From Pararhodobacter sp. (GTDB lineage Bacteria; Pseudomonadota; Alphaproteobacteria; Rhodobacterales; Rhodobacteraceae), in contig JAFIEK010000006.1 in NCBI GenBank assembly GCA_020832545.1, positions 1-64,000 of the forward strand: 64,000 nt of DNA. The letters are read 5' to 3'. The position numbers were made by a program, and so were the translations under genes. Numbering within the stretch: the stretch's first letter is position 1; each line of letters starts with the position of its first letter. Shown one piece after another: positions 10,206 through 19,142 of this stretch. The notes beneath the pieces were generated by a model. The model made no database searches, was not told the origin of the DNA, and saw only the letters and a list, made by a program, of their open reading frames with translations.

Positions 10206-11344
10206 ACCGTATCCTCGCGTGCGTGGATGCGTCCAAGTGCTGCGGCCACAAAACCAAGTTCCGCCTCAGACAACCCGTCCTCGCGCACCAGTTCGAGGAA
10301 ATCGCCGGTCACATCCAACGGGTCTGCGATGGTCAGGCTGCGCCCGGTCAGTGACTTTGTCTCGGTGGCGCGCGCCTCGCGGTCGTAGGACAGCGCGCAG
10401 GCATGGGGGAACACCTCGCGCAGGCGCTTCATCGCGTCGATGACCGGTGTCTCATCCGTCAGAACCGCCTGCACGAAATCATCCGATGGGTCTGCAAGAA
10501 GCAACTCGGCGTGTTTGCCCCTGAGACTGCGCACGCGGCGCAGCGGCTGGAACGCGATGGCCTCGACCGTCACCTGACCCGTGGCATCAATTTCGACCAG
10601 AGTCATGGATTTTTCCGAACCCGCCTCGTCAAAGCCATAAGCCAGCGGCGCGCCCGAATAGCGGATATGCGCCGTGCCCACCGCTTGTGGTTTGTGCAGG
10701 TGGCCGAGGGCGACATACTGCGCGCCCGCGAAAATTTCTGGCCGCACAGTCTCGATCCCGCCGACGCGGGCGAGGGGGCGTTCGCTTTCGCTTCCCGTGG
10801 CACCCGCCACGAAGGCATGGGCGACGATCACCCAGCGCGCACCTTCGGGCAGGTTGCGGCGTGCGGCGGCGACCTGCGCGGCTAGCACATCTTCCGGCGT
10901 CTGGATCGTTTCATCGGAGAAACACTCGCGGGCGGCGTATTCATAGGCGAAAGGCAGGCCGGAAAACGCGACGGGGCCATGCGCATCTGTCAGGACAAGC
11001 GGCGGTTCCTCAGAGCTGAGCGCGCCGCGAATGAGGGCGCGCCGGGTGTCTGTCATGATCGACATCGCCGCGATGCGATCGCCGGAATCATGGTTGCCCG
11101 CAATCATCACCACGGCGGCGCCGGTTTCTGAGGCGATGCGCGACAGGAAGCCGTTGAATTGGCGCACGGCTGTGGCAGGTGGGGCGGCGCGGTCAAAGAT
11201 GTCTCCGGCGATGACAAGGACATCGGCGCGATGCGCGGCTACGGCTGCAACGATCTGACCGAGGATCGCGGCGTGGTCGTCTTCCAGCGAGATCCCGTTG
11301 AACTGGCGGCCCAGATGCAGGTCAGCAGTGTGCAGAATTCTCAT
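10202..11344 (-). CDS. sbcD: SbcD nuclease subunit (Mre11-like phosphoesterase)
   Basis: SbcD is the metal-dependent nuclease of the SbcCD complex. The 380-residue protein begins MRILHTADLHLGRQ, which gives the first metal ligands (DxH), followed by GDIFDR, GNHDS, and HAF and GHLH motifs, the usual calcineurin-like phosphoesterase set. The frame is open to 11446, but the ATG at 11344 places the first beta strand at the N-terminus as in all relatives. The stop overlaps the TTG start of sbcC. The gene starts 65 bases downstream of the acyltransferase on the same strand. Confidence 0.95.
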   Translation of the reverse strand: MRILHTADLHLGRQFNGISLEDDHAAILGQIVAAVAAHRADVLVIAGDIFDRAAPPATAVRQFNGFLSRIASETGAAVVMIAGNHDSGDRIAAMSIMTDTRRALIRGALSSEEPPLVLTDAHGPVAFSGLPFAYEYAARECFSDETIQTPEDVLAAQVAAARRNLPEGARWVIVAHAFVAGATGSESERPLARVGGIETVRPEIFAGAQYVALGHLHKPQAVGTAHIRYSGAPLAYGFDEAGSEKSMTLVEIDATGQVTVEAIAFQPLRRVRSLRGKHAELLLADPSDDFVQAVLTDETPVIDAMKRLREVFPHACALSYDREARATETKSLTGRSLTIADPLDVTGDFLELVREDGLSEAELGFVAAALGRIHAREDTV

Positions 11345-11409
11345 GGCCCGGTTCCGTCGGTGACTGCGCGCATGATGTCTATACGGCCCCAGTGCCCCGC
11401 CCGTCCACC

Positions 11410-12285
11410 TCAGGCCCCTTCCCAGCGCCTCAGCAGCCAGTACCACTGTTCGGGGTTGGCCAGAATGCGCGCCGACAGGCTGTCGTTGAACGCCTGTGTC
11501 ATGGTTTCGGCGTCGGTATGGGGAATGGCCGCTTCAAAGACCACATCAAAGGTGCTGCCGTCGCCGGTGCGGATGCCATAGGCCGGGACCATCGGCAGGT
11601 CATATTTCAACGCCAGCTGCGCGGCGGCCAGCGAGGTCAGCGCGGGTTGGCCCAGAAACGGCATGCGCACGCCCCCGGCATATTTTTCATCCAGCAGGAT
11701 GGCGATGAAGCCACCGGCGCGCAGATGCCGGACCAGCGCCTTGGTGCCGATGGTTCCGGTTTCAAGAATCGGTTTGCCGCCGCCTTCGATCCCGGTCAGC
11801 AGGCGGCGCTGGTAATGGCGATTGGCCTGACGGCGGTAGACGGCCCCGGTTTCCATGCCCTGCATCTTGAGCACGCCGCGCACCGCCTCCCACTGACCGA
11901 AATGGCCAGAGACGATGATCGCGCCTTTTCCGGCGGCGCGGGCGTCATGCAACACGGCAAGGCCGGGGCCGGAGGGGTTGAATTTTTCGGGCCGGGACTG
12001 GAATTCGGCGCAATGATAGATCTCGAACAGGGTCTGGCCCATGTTTCGGCCCATGTCTCCGCTCAGCCGCGCACGCTCACCATGCGGCATGTCGGGAAAA
12101 ACGCGCTGCACCTCGCGACCAAAGCGCCGCCGGGCCGGGGGAAACCAGCGCATGATCCAGCTGATCGCTGTGCCCAAGGCGCGCGAACGCCGCTCGAACC
12201 GGCGCCACCGCGAAACGGTCAGCGCCGAGAACAACGGGATATACCTGACATGATGCCAGGCGGATCTGAGCCGATTAGAAAGCAT
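11410..12285 (-). CDS. LpxL/HtrB-like lysophospholipid acyltransferase
   Basis: This is a member of the LpxL/HtrB acyltransferase family, which adds secondary acyl chains to lipid A or related lipids at the inner membrane. The catalytic HX4E motif is visible in SGHFGQWE, followed by a YRR...N segment and a later LLDEKYAGG...PFLG region characteristic of the family. The protein is 291 residues from the ATG at 12285. An in-frame ATG at 12342 would add 19 residues; neither has a strong ribosome binding site. Whether it acts on lipid A or on another lipid such as an ornithine lipid cannot be told from sequence. Confidence 0.85.
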   Translation of the reverse strand: MLSNRLRSAWHHVRYIPLFSALTVSRWRRFERRSRALGTAISWIMRWFPPARRRFGREVQRVFPDMPHGERARLSGDMGRNMGQTLFEIYHCAEFQSRPEKFNPSGPGLAVLHDARAAGKGAIIVSGHFGQWEAVRGVLKMQGMETGAVYRRQANRHYQRRLLTGIEGGGKPILETGTIGTKALVRHLRAGGFIAILLDEKYAGGVRMPFLGQPALTSLAAAQLALKYDLPMVPAYGIRTGDGSTFDVVFEAAIPHTDAETMTQAFNDSLSARILANPEQWYWLLRRWEGA

Positions 12286-12387
12286 GGGGAATATATGGCC
12301 AGTTTGTGGGCGATTGCCAAGGCCAAACCGGGTGCAGAACATGGTGGCGTGCGTTTCGGCGATCAGGGCAGGCTGAGTGCCCGGCGC

Positions 12388-13365
12388 TCAGGCGGCGACC
12401 ACGGCCCGGTTACGGCCCTTGTGCTTGGCCTCGTAAAGCGCGGCATCCGCGGCCAGCATCCAGTCTTCGATCGATCTGATATCGCGCGTGCGATGGGCGA
12501 TGCCCAGGCTGACAGTAATCCGGCGCGGTGCGATCGCGGCAATCTGCGCGGCTGCGATCGCGGCACGCAACCGCTCAGCCAGCGCCTCGGCGTCCTGGGG
12601 CGTGATGTCCTGCAGCAGGATCGCAAATTCCTCGCCGCCGTAGCGCCCGATCATGTCAGTCCGGCGCAATCCCTGGGTCAGGGTGCTGGCCACGGTGATC
12701 AAGGCCGCATCGCCGACCGGGTGGCCAAACAGGTCGTTGATCTGCTTGAAATGGTCAATGTCCAGCAGCAGCAGGCTCATTTGTATCTCGGCGCGCTCTT
12801 CAAAGGACATGCGCATGCGTTCCTCAAAGGCGCGCCGGGTCAGTGTGCCGGTCAGACCGTCGCGGCGTGACAACAGCCGCAGTTCCAGTTGCGACATGAT
12901 GAGCTTGGAGAAGTTTCGCAGCACGTCTTCCTCGGCCTTTGAATACTCGCGCGGCTCAGTCCCCATGACGCAGAGCGCGCCGATGTTGTAGCCATCGGGC
13001 GAGCGCAGCGGCACGCCGAGGTAGCTGCGAATGCCGGGGTCACCGGTTACTGAAGGATTATCCGCGAAACGGGGGTCGCGCGTGGCATCCGAGATCTTCA
13101 GCGCGGCCTCACTGCGGATCGTGTGATCGCAAAAGGCCACATCGCGCGGTGTCTCTTGAATGTCCAGGCCGAGCTGCGCCTTGAACCATTGCCGGTCAGA
13201 GGTGATCAGCGATACGGCGACATACTGCACCTGCAACACAGCTCTGATCAGCGAGATGATCTCCTGAAATTCGGCTTCGGGCGGCGTGTCGATGATCTGA
13301 TACCGCTCGACTGCGGCCAGCCGACCCGCTTCATCGTCCGGCTTGAATGTTGATAGGAAGGTCAT
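12388..13365 (-). CDS. GAF-domain diguanylate cyclase
   Basis: The 325-residue protein has an N-terminal GAF sensor domain (about 20-160) and a C-terminal GGDEF domain. The catalytic motif is GGEEF at 243-247, and an intact product-inhibition I-site RRTD (234-237) precedes it by five residues, so an active, feedback-inhibited c-di-GMP synthase is expected. No membrane segment is seen, so it is cytoplasmic. It lies divergently about 440 bases from the cellulose operon whose synthase has a c-di-GMP-binding PilZ domain; a functional link is likely but inferred. Its ATG overlaps the stop of a small upstream ORF (ATGA). Confidence 0.93.
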   Translation of the reverse strand: MTFLSTFKPDDEAGRLAAVERYQIIDTPPEAEFQEIISLIRAVLQVQYVAVSLITSDRQWFKAQLGLDIQETPRDVAFCDHTIRSEAALKISDATRDPRFADNPSVTGDPGIRSYLGVPLRSPDGYNIGALCVMGTEPREYSKAEEDVLRNFSKLIMSQLELRLLSRRDGLTGTLTRRAFEERMRMSFEERAEIQMSLLLLDIDHFKQINDLFGHPVGDAALITVASTLTQGLRRTDMIGRYGGEEFAILLQDITPQDAEALAERLRAAIAAAQIAAIAPRRITVSLGIAHRTRDIRSIEDWMLAADAALYEAKHKGRNRAVVAA

Positions 13366-13627
13366 GATATCGCGCAGTTCCCGATGGCTTGCTTGAGTTG
13401 TTCTACGAAACTGGCAATCAGATCATGCACATGGCGGTCAATGTCGCCCCGGCTATGGCCGACCTCACCTAGGGCGGTGACCAGGGCAATAACGCTGCGG
13501 CAATGGTCTTGCAGTACTGGTACAAGCCCGTGCGGCGGTTGCGGTTCCCTTCAGGCCCGGAAACCTTTGAGCAGGTGGCGGCACGGTCTGTGACGTCAAC
13601 ATAGGAAGTTGTGTCGCATTTTTCCAT
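13362..13627 (-). pseudogene. Small ORF, possibly frameshifted, coupled to the diguanylate cyclase
   Basis: Two minus-strand frames look coding here. An ATG at 13627 opens a 52-codon frame that stops at 13469. A different frame, with good codon usage, runs from about 13545 to a TGA at 13362-13364 and ends in ASFVEQLKQAIGNCAIS; its stop overlaps the cyclase start as ATGA. The second frame has no ATG, GTG or TTG near its beginning. The simplest reading is one small gene broken by a single-base shift around 13520, either a real decay, a programmed shift or a sequencing error. No family was recognised. Confidence 0.35.
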
Positions 13628-13807
13628 GTTTTTTCACATTTCGTCCCGCGCCGGGCCTGCGGGAAGGGCGTTGCCGCTCAGACCCGGCGCGTGCTGTTCA
13701 CCCGGGAGATGAGTTGCAATGACTGCTCGCAACTGGCCTCATCCATGCCAGTTTTCGAACAAAGTCTGTTAATAGAACGTTATTTACTCCTATGCTGACC
13801 TGAGTCG
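13628..13807. other. Divergent intergenic region between cyclase unit and bcs operon
   Basis: About 180 bases separate the small minus-strand ORF from bcsN. The part near bcsN is AT-richer than its surroundings, with TTAATAGAACGTTATTTACT at about 13767, and probably holds the bcs promoter. No exact promoter match or operator was identified with confidence. Confidence 0.4.
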
Positions 13808-14494
13808 GTGTTTCAATCGAGGTGCTTTGTGTTCGCAAACACAGATAGATCAGCGCTATTGCGCAAACTGCTGGCAGGGTTTGCGCTGGCGGGCAGCTTG
13901 CTCGCGCTGGGCGCATGCTCTGAGCGGATGCTGGCCGGGGCCGGGCTCTCGGCTGGCCCCGCCGACTGGGCTGCGCATGGGTCGGGGCAGGCATGGGTGA
14001 ACCCGCCTGAGTTGATACTGGTGATGGAGCGCCGCGGGCGCACCCATGCCGAGCAAAAGCTTGCGTTACCCAATCGGACCAGTTTGGCGGGCGATAATTT
14101 CATCTATCTGCAAACCGTCTCCACGCCCAATCCGCTGGGCATGCGCTTCGAGGCGGCGCTTGAGAATATCGGCGGCCTGCCGTCACCGTTCACCGAGGCA
14201 GATCTGGGCGCGATGCGCGCGCGCGAGGATTCCGCCGGGTCGCTGGCCTGGGCGGAATGGACCAGCGGGGCCGGAACCACCTGTGTACTGGCCATGCGCC
14301 GCCTGACAGTGGAGAATCGCGCGCTGCCCGAGAGGGTGACGGCGCTGGACATGGTGATGCGCAACTGCGTGCCCGGATCGGCAGATGACGCACTGGCACC
14401 CGCCGATGCGCGCCATGTCGCCTTTCCCGCACCAACGGGGGCCTGGCAGGGAGCGCAGCAGCGTATCCTGTCGCCATTGGCCGCACCGATGTGA
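13808..14494 (+). CDS. bcsN: Cellulose biosynthesis lipoprotein BcsN
   Basis: The 228-residue product looks like BcsN, a protein found beside bcsA in Rhizobiales and Rhodobacterales; its exact role in cellulose export is not established. The N-terminus has a hydrophobic signal segment ending in the lipobox LLALGAC, so it should be a lipoprotein of the cell envelope. The start is GTG at 13808; a second GTG at 13829 would still include the whole signal segment. The stop codon overlaps the bcsA start. The assignment rests on position, lipoprotein character and remembered family features. Confidence 0.75.
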   Translation: MFQSRCFVFANTDRSALLRKLLAGFALAGSLLALGACSERMLAGAGLSAGPADWAAHGSGQAWVNPPELILVMERRGRTHAEQKLALPNRTSLAGDNFIYLQTVSTPNPLGMRFEAALENIGGLPSPFTEADLGAMRAREDSAGSLAWAEWTSGAGTTCVLAMRRLTVENRALPERVTALDMVMRNCVPGSADDALAPADARHVAFPAPTGAWQGAQQRILSPLAAPM

Positions 14495-16890
14495 TGGGTG
14501 TGGCGCCGGCAACAGGGCAGAACAAGACGGCAGTTTCGCTGATCCTGCTCTGGGTCGCGCTGTTGATGCCGATCCTGCTTCTGGCCAGTATTCCGGCCTC
14601 CACCCGGGTGCAGGCCTTGCTGGGCTTCTCGGCCGTGGTGATCGTTCTGGTGCTCAAACCCTTTGCCCGAAAGCGTATTGTGGCGCGGGTTCTGCTGCTG
14701 GCGGTGGCCAGCATGCTGGTCATGCGCTACTGGATATGGCGCCTGACTGAAACGCTGCCGACGTGGGATGCGCCGGTCTCGCTGGCGGCGGCGCTTTTGC
14801 TGTTCACGGTTGAAACCTATGCAATCGCGGTCTTTTTCCTGACCGCCTTCATCAATGCCGATCCGCTGGACCGGGCCTTGCCAAAACCGGTGCACACCGC
14901 CGACCTGCCGCGTGTCGATATACTGGTGCCATCCTACAATGAACCGGCCGAAATGCTGAGCGTCACGCTGGCCGCCGCGCGGCACATCTATTACCCCAAG
15001 GACAAGCTGCGCGTGGTTCTGTGCGATGACGGCGGCACTGATCAGCGCTGCAACAGCCCGGACCCTGACCTTGCCGCCGCCTCGCGCGCCCGGCGGGCCG
15101 AATTGCAGGCGATGTGCGCGGAACTGGGGGTGATGTATACCACCCGCGCCCGCAACGAGCATGCCAAGGCGGGCAACATGTCGGCGGCGCTGGAAAAGCT
15201 GGATGGCGATCTGGTCGCGGTCTTTGACGCCGATCATGTGCCCAGCCGTGATTTTCTGGCCCGCACTGTGGGGTATTTCGTGGAAAACCCGCGCCTGTTT
15301 CTGGTGCAGACCCCGCATTTCTTCATCAATTCTGATCCGATCCAGCGCAATCTGGGCCTGCCCGCGCAATGCCCTGCCGAGAATGAGATGTTCTACAGCG
15401 ATCTGCATCGCGGGCTGGATCGCTGGGATGGCGCGTTCTTTTGCGGCTCGGCGGCTGTGCTGCGGCGCGCGGCGCTTGATGAGGTGGGCGGGTTTTCCGG
15501 TGAAACCATCACCGAAGATGCCGAGACCGCGCTCGATATCCATGCGCGCGGCTGGGAAAGCCTCTATGTCAACCGCGCGATGATCGCCGGGTTGCAGCCG
15601 GAAACCTTTGCCTCGTTTATCCAGCAGCGCGGGCGCTGGGCCACCGGGATGGTGCAGATGCTGCTCTTGAAGAACCCGCTGTTCCGGCGTGGTCTGCGGT
15701 TTCAGCAGCGGCTGTGTTATCTCAATTCCATGAGCTTCTGGCTGTTCCCGCTGGTGCGGCTGGGCTTTCTGATTGTGCCGCTGTTTTACCTGTTCTTCGG
15801 GCTTGAGATATTTGTCGCCACCGGGGCCGAGGTTCTGGCGTATATGGTCAGCTATCTGCTGGTCAGTTTCATGGTGCAGAACGCGCTTTTTGCGCGGGTG
15901 CGATGGCCGCTGATATCTGAGGTATATGAGGTGGCTCAGGCGCCCTATCTGGGCATGCAGATCCTGAAAACCGTGATCCGGCCCCGGGCTGCGAAATTCG
16001 CGGTCACCGCCAAGGACGAGACGCTTGAGGAAGATTACATCTCACCCATTTACAGCCCGCTGCTGATCCTGTTTCTGCTTTTGGGCGCGGGCATTGCCAT
16101 CGGGGTGTTTCGCTGGATCGCCTTTCCCGGTGACCGCACCACGGTCGAGGTTGTGGGCGGCTGGGCGCTGTTCAACTTTTTGCTGACCGGGCTGGCGTTG
16201 CGCTCGGTCGCCGAAAAGCAACAGCGCCGGACCACGCCGCGCGTAGACATGAAAGCCCCGGCCAGCGCCTGGGTTGCGATCGGCGATGACCGCGGGCCTG
16301 AAATGGAGGCGATGGTGCTGGATGCCTCGACCGGCGGGGTGCGCATTCAGTTCAAGCCGGTGGCGCATGACAGCCCCGCCGATCAGCGGCTCAAGGCGCT
16401 GGACAAGGGGGGCGAGGTGGTTCTGCGCCCGCGTTTCCCCGAAGCGACGGATCTGGAGCGCGATATCCGGGCCTTTGTCCAGTCCGTGCGCCGGGGGGCC
16501 GAGGGGGTGGTGGCCGGTCTGCGGTTTCTGCCCGACCAACCGCTGCGCACACGTGAGGCGGTGGCCTATCTGATCTTCAGCGACAGCGAGAACTGGCGCC
16601 ACTTGCGCGAAGATGTGACGCGCCCGCGTGGATTGCTGTTCGGCTTGCTATATGCGCTGTGGCTCAGCCTGATGGCAATCCCGCGTACGCTGGCCGATTT
16701 CGCGCGTGAACCCGCCCGCCGCCGCCGCAAGCTGCGCGAGGCGCGCGCCGAGGTTGCGCCTGCGCATTTGCTGGCCTTCGGAACGGGGTTTGACCCGGCC
16801 CCGCTTGACGGCACGGGCGACAAGAGCGCGACACCGAGGCGGCGTCAGGACGGGCTGGATTTCATTCTTGATCAGGACCCGCCCCCATGA
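14494..16890 (+). CDS. bcsA: Cellulose synthase catalytic subunit BcsA
   Basis: BcsA polymerises UDP-glucose into cellulose and pushes the chain through its own membrane channel. The 798-residue protein has N-terminal membrane helices, a GT2 domain with CDDGG (Asp178/179), DAD (245-247), TED (340-342) and QQRGRW (377-382), further membrane helices, and a C-terminal PilZ domain. The PilZ signature is intact: RTTPR (579-583) and DASTGG (610-615), so c-di-GMP activation is expected. An in-frame GTG lies immediately before the chosen ATG. The start overlaps bcsN by one base and the stop overlaps bcsB as ATGA. Confidence 0.97.
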   Translation: MGVAPATGQNKTAVSLILLWVALLMPILLLASIPASTRVQALLGFSAVVIVLVLKPFARKRIVARVLLLAVASMLVMRYWIWRLTETLPTWDAPVSLAAALLLFTVETYAIAVFFLTAFINADPLDRALPKPVHTADLPRVDILVPSYNEPAEMLSVTLAAARHIYYPKDKLRVVLCDDGGTDQRCNSPDPDLAAASRARRAELQAMCAELGVMYTTRARNEHAKAGNMSAALEKLDGDLVAVFDADHVPSRDFLARTVGYFVENPRLFLVQTPHFFINSDPIQRNLGLPAQCPAENEMFYSDLHRGLDRWDGAFFCGSAAVLRRAALDEVGGFSGETITEDAETALDIHARGWESLYVNRAMIAGLQPETFASFIQQRGRWATGMVQMLLLKNPLFRRGLRFQQRLCYLNSMSFWLFPLVRLGFLIVPLFYLFFGLEIFVATGAEVLAYMVSYLLVSFMVQNALFARVRWPLISEVYEVAQAPYLGMQILKTVIRPRAAKFAVTAKDETLEEDYISPIYSPLLILFLLLGAGIAIGVFRWIAFPGDRTTVEVVGGWALFNFLLTGLALRSVAEKQQRRTTPRVDMKAPASAWVAIGDDRGPEMEAMVLDASTGGVRIQFKPVAHDSPADQRLKALDKGGEVVLRPRFPEATDLERDIRAFVQSVRRGAEGVVAGLRFLPDQPLRTREAVAYLIFSDSENWRHLREDVTRPRGLLFGLLYALWLSLMAIPRTLADFAREPARRRRKLREARAEVAPAHLLAFGTGFDPAPLDGTGDKSATPRRRQDGLDFILDQDPPP

Positions 16891-19142
16891 GCGCGCGCAG
16901 CCTGACCCTTCTGCCCCTTCTGCCTGTACTGGCGGTGCTGCTGGCGCTGTTTGCCGCGCCGCAGGCCGGGGCACAGATCATCCAGTTTGAAGAATTTCAA
17001 ACCGATGAGCCGCCGTTTTCGCTGCGCCCTGATGACGAAGCGGCCCCCACGTCGTCGCCGTCGCAGTCGGGGCGCGGGCGGCTGGAAAGCGATCCGCCCG
17101 CCGCCGATCATGCAGACCCTGATCGCATGCAGCTGGTACCGTTGCGCGCTGCGACCCTGCGCCCGGAAGGGGTGGGGCCGGTGATGCGGTTCAACGGCGA
17201 GGTGGTCACCGAGCGCTTCATCCTCTTTTTGCCCGCAGACCCCGGGCAGACCGAATTGCGGTTGGCCCATCGCACCGGGATCGATGCGTTGCCTGAACGC
17301 TCGTCGCTGCGCGTCAGCGTCAACGGGAATGAGATACAGACATTGGTGCCCGACAATTTTGTGGATTTTGGCCAGGATGTGATCGACGTGCCTGAGGGCG
17401 TGTTGCATGCCGGGCGCAACAGTGTCGAGATCACCGCCCGCCACACCCATCGCGTGGCCTGCGGGCCAGATGCCGCTTTCGCGCTCTGGTCCGAGATCGA
17501 TACGGCCAACAGCGGTGTCCCAGTGCCCGCCAGAGACTTCGAGATCGGTCCCATCGGCTTTCTGGCCGCCATAGCCGCGCAGACCGCACAACAGATGCCT
17601 GTGGTGATCCGTCGCCCTGACCCAGAAGCCTCGCTTCTGGCGGCGGCCCCGTTCATCGGTCAGATTGCAAGCCTGCTGGGCGGCGCGCCGCCCCGGATCG
17701 AAAGCGCACCGTTCTGGGCCCTTGAAGGGCCCATGCCCGAGGCCGCGCGGATCACCGCGCTGGCACCGGGGCAGGGGCTGGAGGGGCCCCGGTTCGAACG
17801 CGGTGGCGATGGCGCGATCGTGCTGATGGTCGAACAGACCGACGATTTCGGGCCGATCAGCGACGGTCTGCTGGCGGCGGTTGGCGATCTGCCTGCCAGC
17901 GGGGCGGCCACGCTGACCCCGGGGCGGGCGCAGCCGCTATCAGCACTGGGGGCCGGGCGGTTGCAGGGCGAGGGGCGATACATCCGGCTGGCGGTGGATT
18001 TTGCCCTGCCGTGGGACTGGTTGCTGCTGGCCTCGCAAAAGGCGCGGCTGGATCTGGATTACCGCTTTGCCCCCGGCCTGCCGCAAGGGGCGCTGCTGCT
18101 GGTCAAGGTCAACGGCACCACCGTGCGCCTGCTGCCGCTGGACCGCGATGGCGGCCCGGATATGCCAACACTGCCCATCTCGTTCGAGGCCCGGCTGCTG
18201 CATCCGGGCGCAAACCGGATCGAGTTCGAGGCGCTGGTGCCCGGTGATCCGCCCGATGCTGCCTGCGCACCGATGGAGCGCGCGGTGCTGGACATATCCG
18301 CGGCCAGCCAGATCTATGTGCCGCAATCACCGCAAATGTGGATGCCCTCGATCGACCGCGCTCTCAGCCGGATGACTGGCTGGAACATCCATCTGACCCA
18401 ATCGGCTGAAGCGGCACTGCCGCCCGGTCTGGCCCCCCAGCTTGCCGCGGCGCTGATGATTGCGCAGCCCGGTGCGGGGCGCGATGACCCCTCGGCCCGG
18501 CTGAGCGTCGGCACGATGGGTGATCTGGAACGGATGGACGCACCGTTGCCACCGGCCAGCCGCCGGGCGCTGGCCGACAGCCTCAGCCGTCAACGCCTGC
18601 AACCCTCTGCAACCGAGCCGGGCACGACGCGCTGGGAGCTGATAGAGGCACCGGGCGACAGGGGCCTTTTCTCGGGGCTGGAGCAGATCACCGACTTGCC
18701 TGAGCGCGTGCGTCAGGCTGCGATCCGGATGGTGCGCGGCGATGCGCCTGCTCTGGAGGATTGGTTGGCCACACATCAGGGTCAGGCCGCTTTGCTGCAA
18801 CCTGACCCGGCCCGCCCGGATGACATCTGGCTGATCTTCGGCCCCTTTGCCGAGCCATCGACCATCGCCGGTGCCCTTGCCGCCAGCCAGGGCAGCCGCA
18901 GCGGGCCCGAGGGGCAGCTGGCGCTCTATGTCGCGGGCGAAGGCTGGGTGTCCTGGGCTGACCCGCAGCGCCCGCTTCATCTGTCCGACGGGGTGACGCC
19001 GGGCAATATCCGCGCGGTTCTGGGCAATCACGCGACTGTGTCACCACTCAGTTTCCTTGCGCTGATATTGTCACTTACCGCCATTTCGGCTTTGCTGGCG
19101 CTGGCGATCCTTGTCACAACGCGAAGAAGGGCGGGCCAATGA
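16887..19142 (+). CDS. bcsB: Cellulose synthase periplasmic subunit BcsB
   Basis: BcsB is the periplasmic partner that guides the glucan and anchors beside BcsA. The 751-residue protein has a signal peptide (about 1-29, ending QAGA), a long periplasmic region, and a single C-terminal membrane helix (roughly 723-744) followed by RRRAGQ, as needed for contact with BcsA. Length and arrangement match the family. It overlaps bcsA and bcsZ by 4 bases on either side. Confidence 0.93.
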   Translation: MSARSLTLLPLLPVLAVLLALFAAPQAGAQIIQFEEFQTDEPPFSLRPDDEAAPTSSPSQSGRGRLESDPPAADHADPDRMQLVPLRAATLRPEGVGPVMRFNGEVVTERFILFLPADPGQTELRLAHRTGIDALPERSSLRVSVNGNEIQTLVPDNFVDFGQDVIDVPEGVLHAGRNSVEITARHTHRVACGPDAAFALWSEIDTANSGVPVPARDFEIGPIGFLAAIAAQTAQQMPVVIRRPDPEASLLAAAPFIGQIASLLGGAPPRIESAPFWALEGPMPEAARITALAPGQGLEGPRFERGGDGAIVLMVEQTDDFGPISDGLLAAVGDLPASGAATLTPGRAQPLSALGAGRLQGEGRYIRLAVDFALPWDWLLLASQKARLDLDYRFAPGLPQGALLLVKVNGTTVRLLPLDRDGGPDMPTLPISFEARLLHPGANRIEFEALVPGDPPDAACAPMERAVLDISAASQIYVPQSPQMWMPSIDRALSRMTGWNIHLTQSAEAALPPGLAPQLAAALMIAQPGAGRDDPSARLSVGTMGDLERMDAPLPPASRRALADSLSRQRLQPSATEPGTTRWELIEAPGDRGLFSGLEQITDLPERVRQAAIRMVRGDAPALEDWLATHQGQAALLQPDPARPDDIWLIFGPFAEPSTIAGALAASQGSRSGPEGQLALYVAGEGWVSWADPQRPLHLSDGVTPGNIRAVLGNHATVSPLSFLALILSLTAISALLALAILVTTRRRAGQ

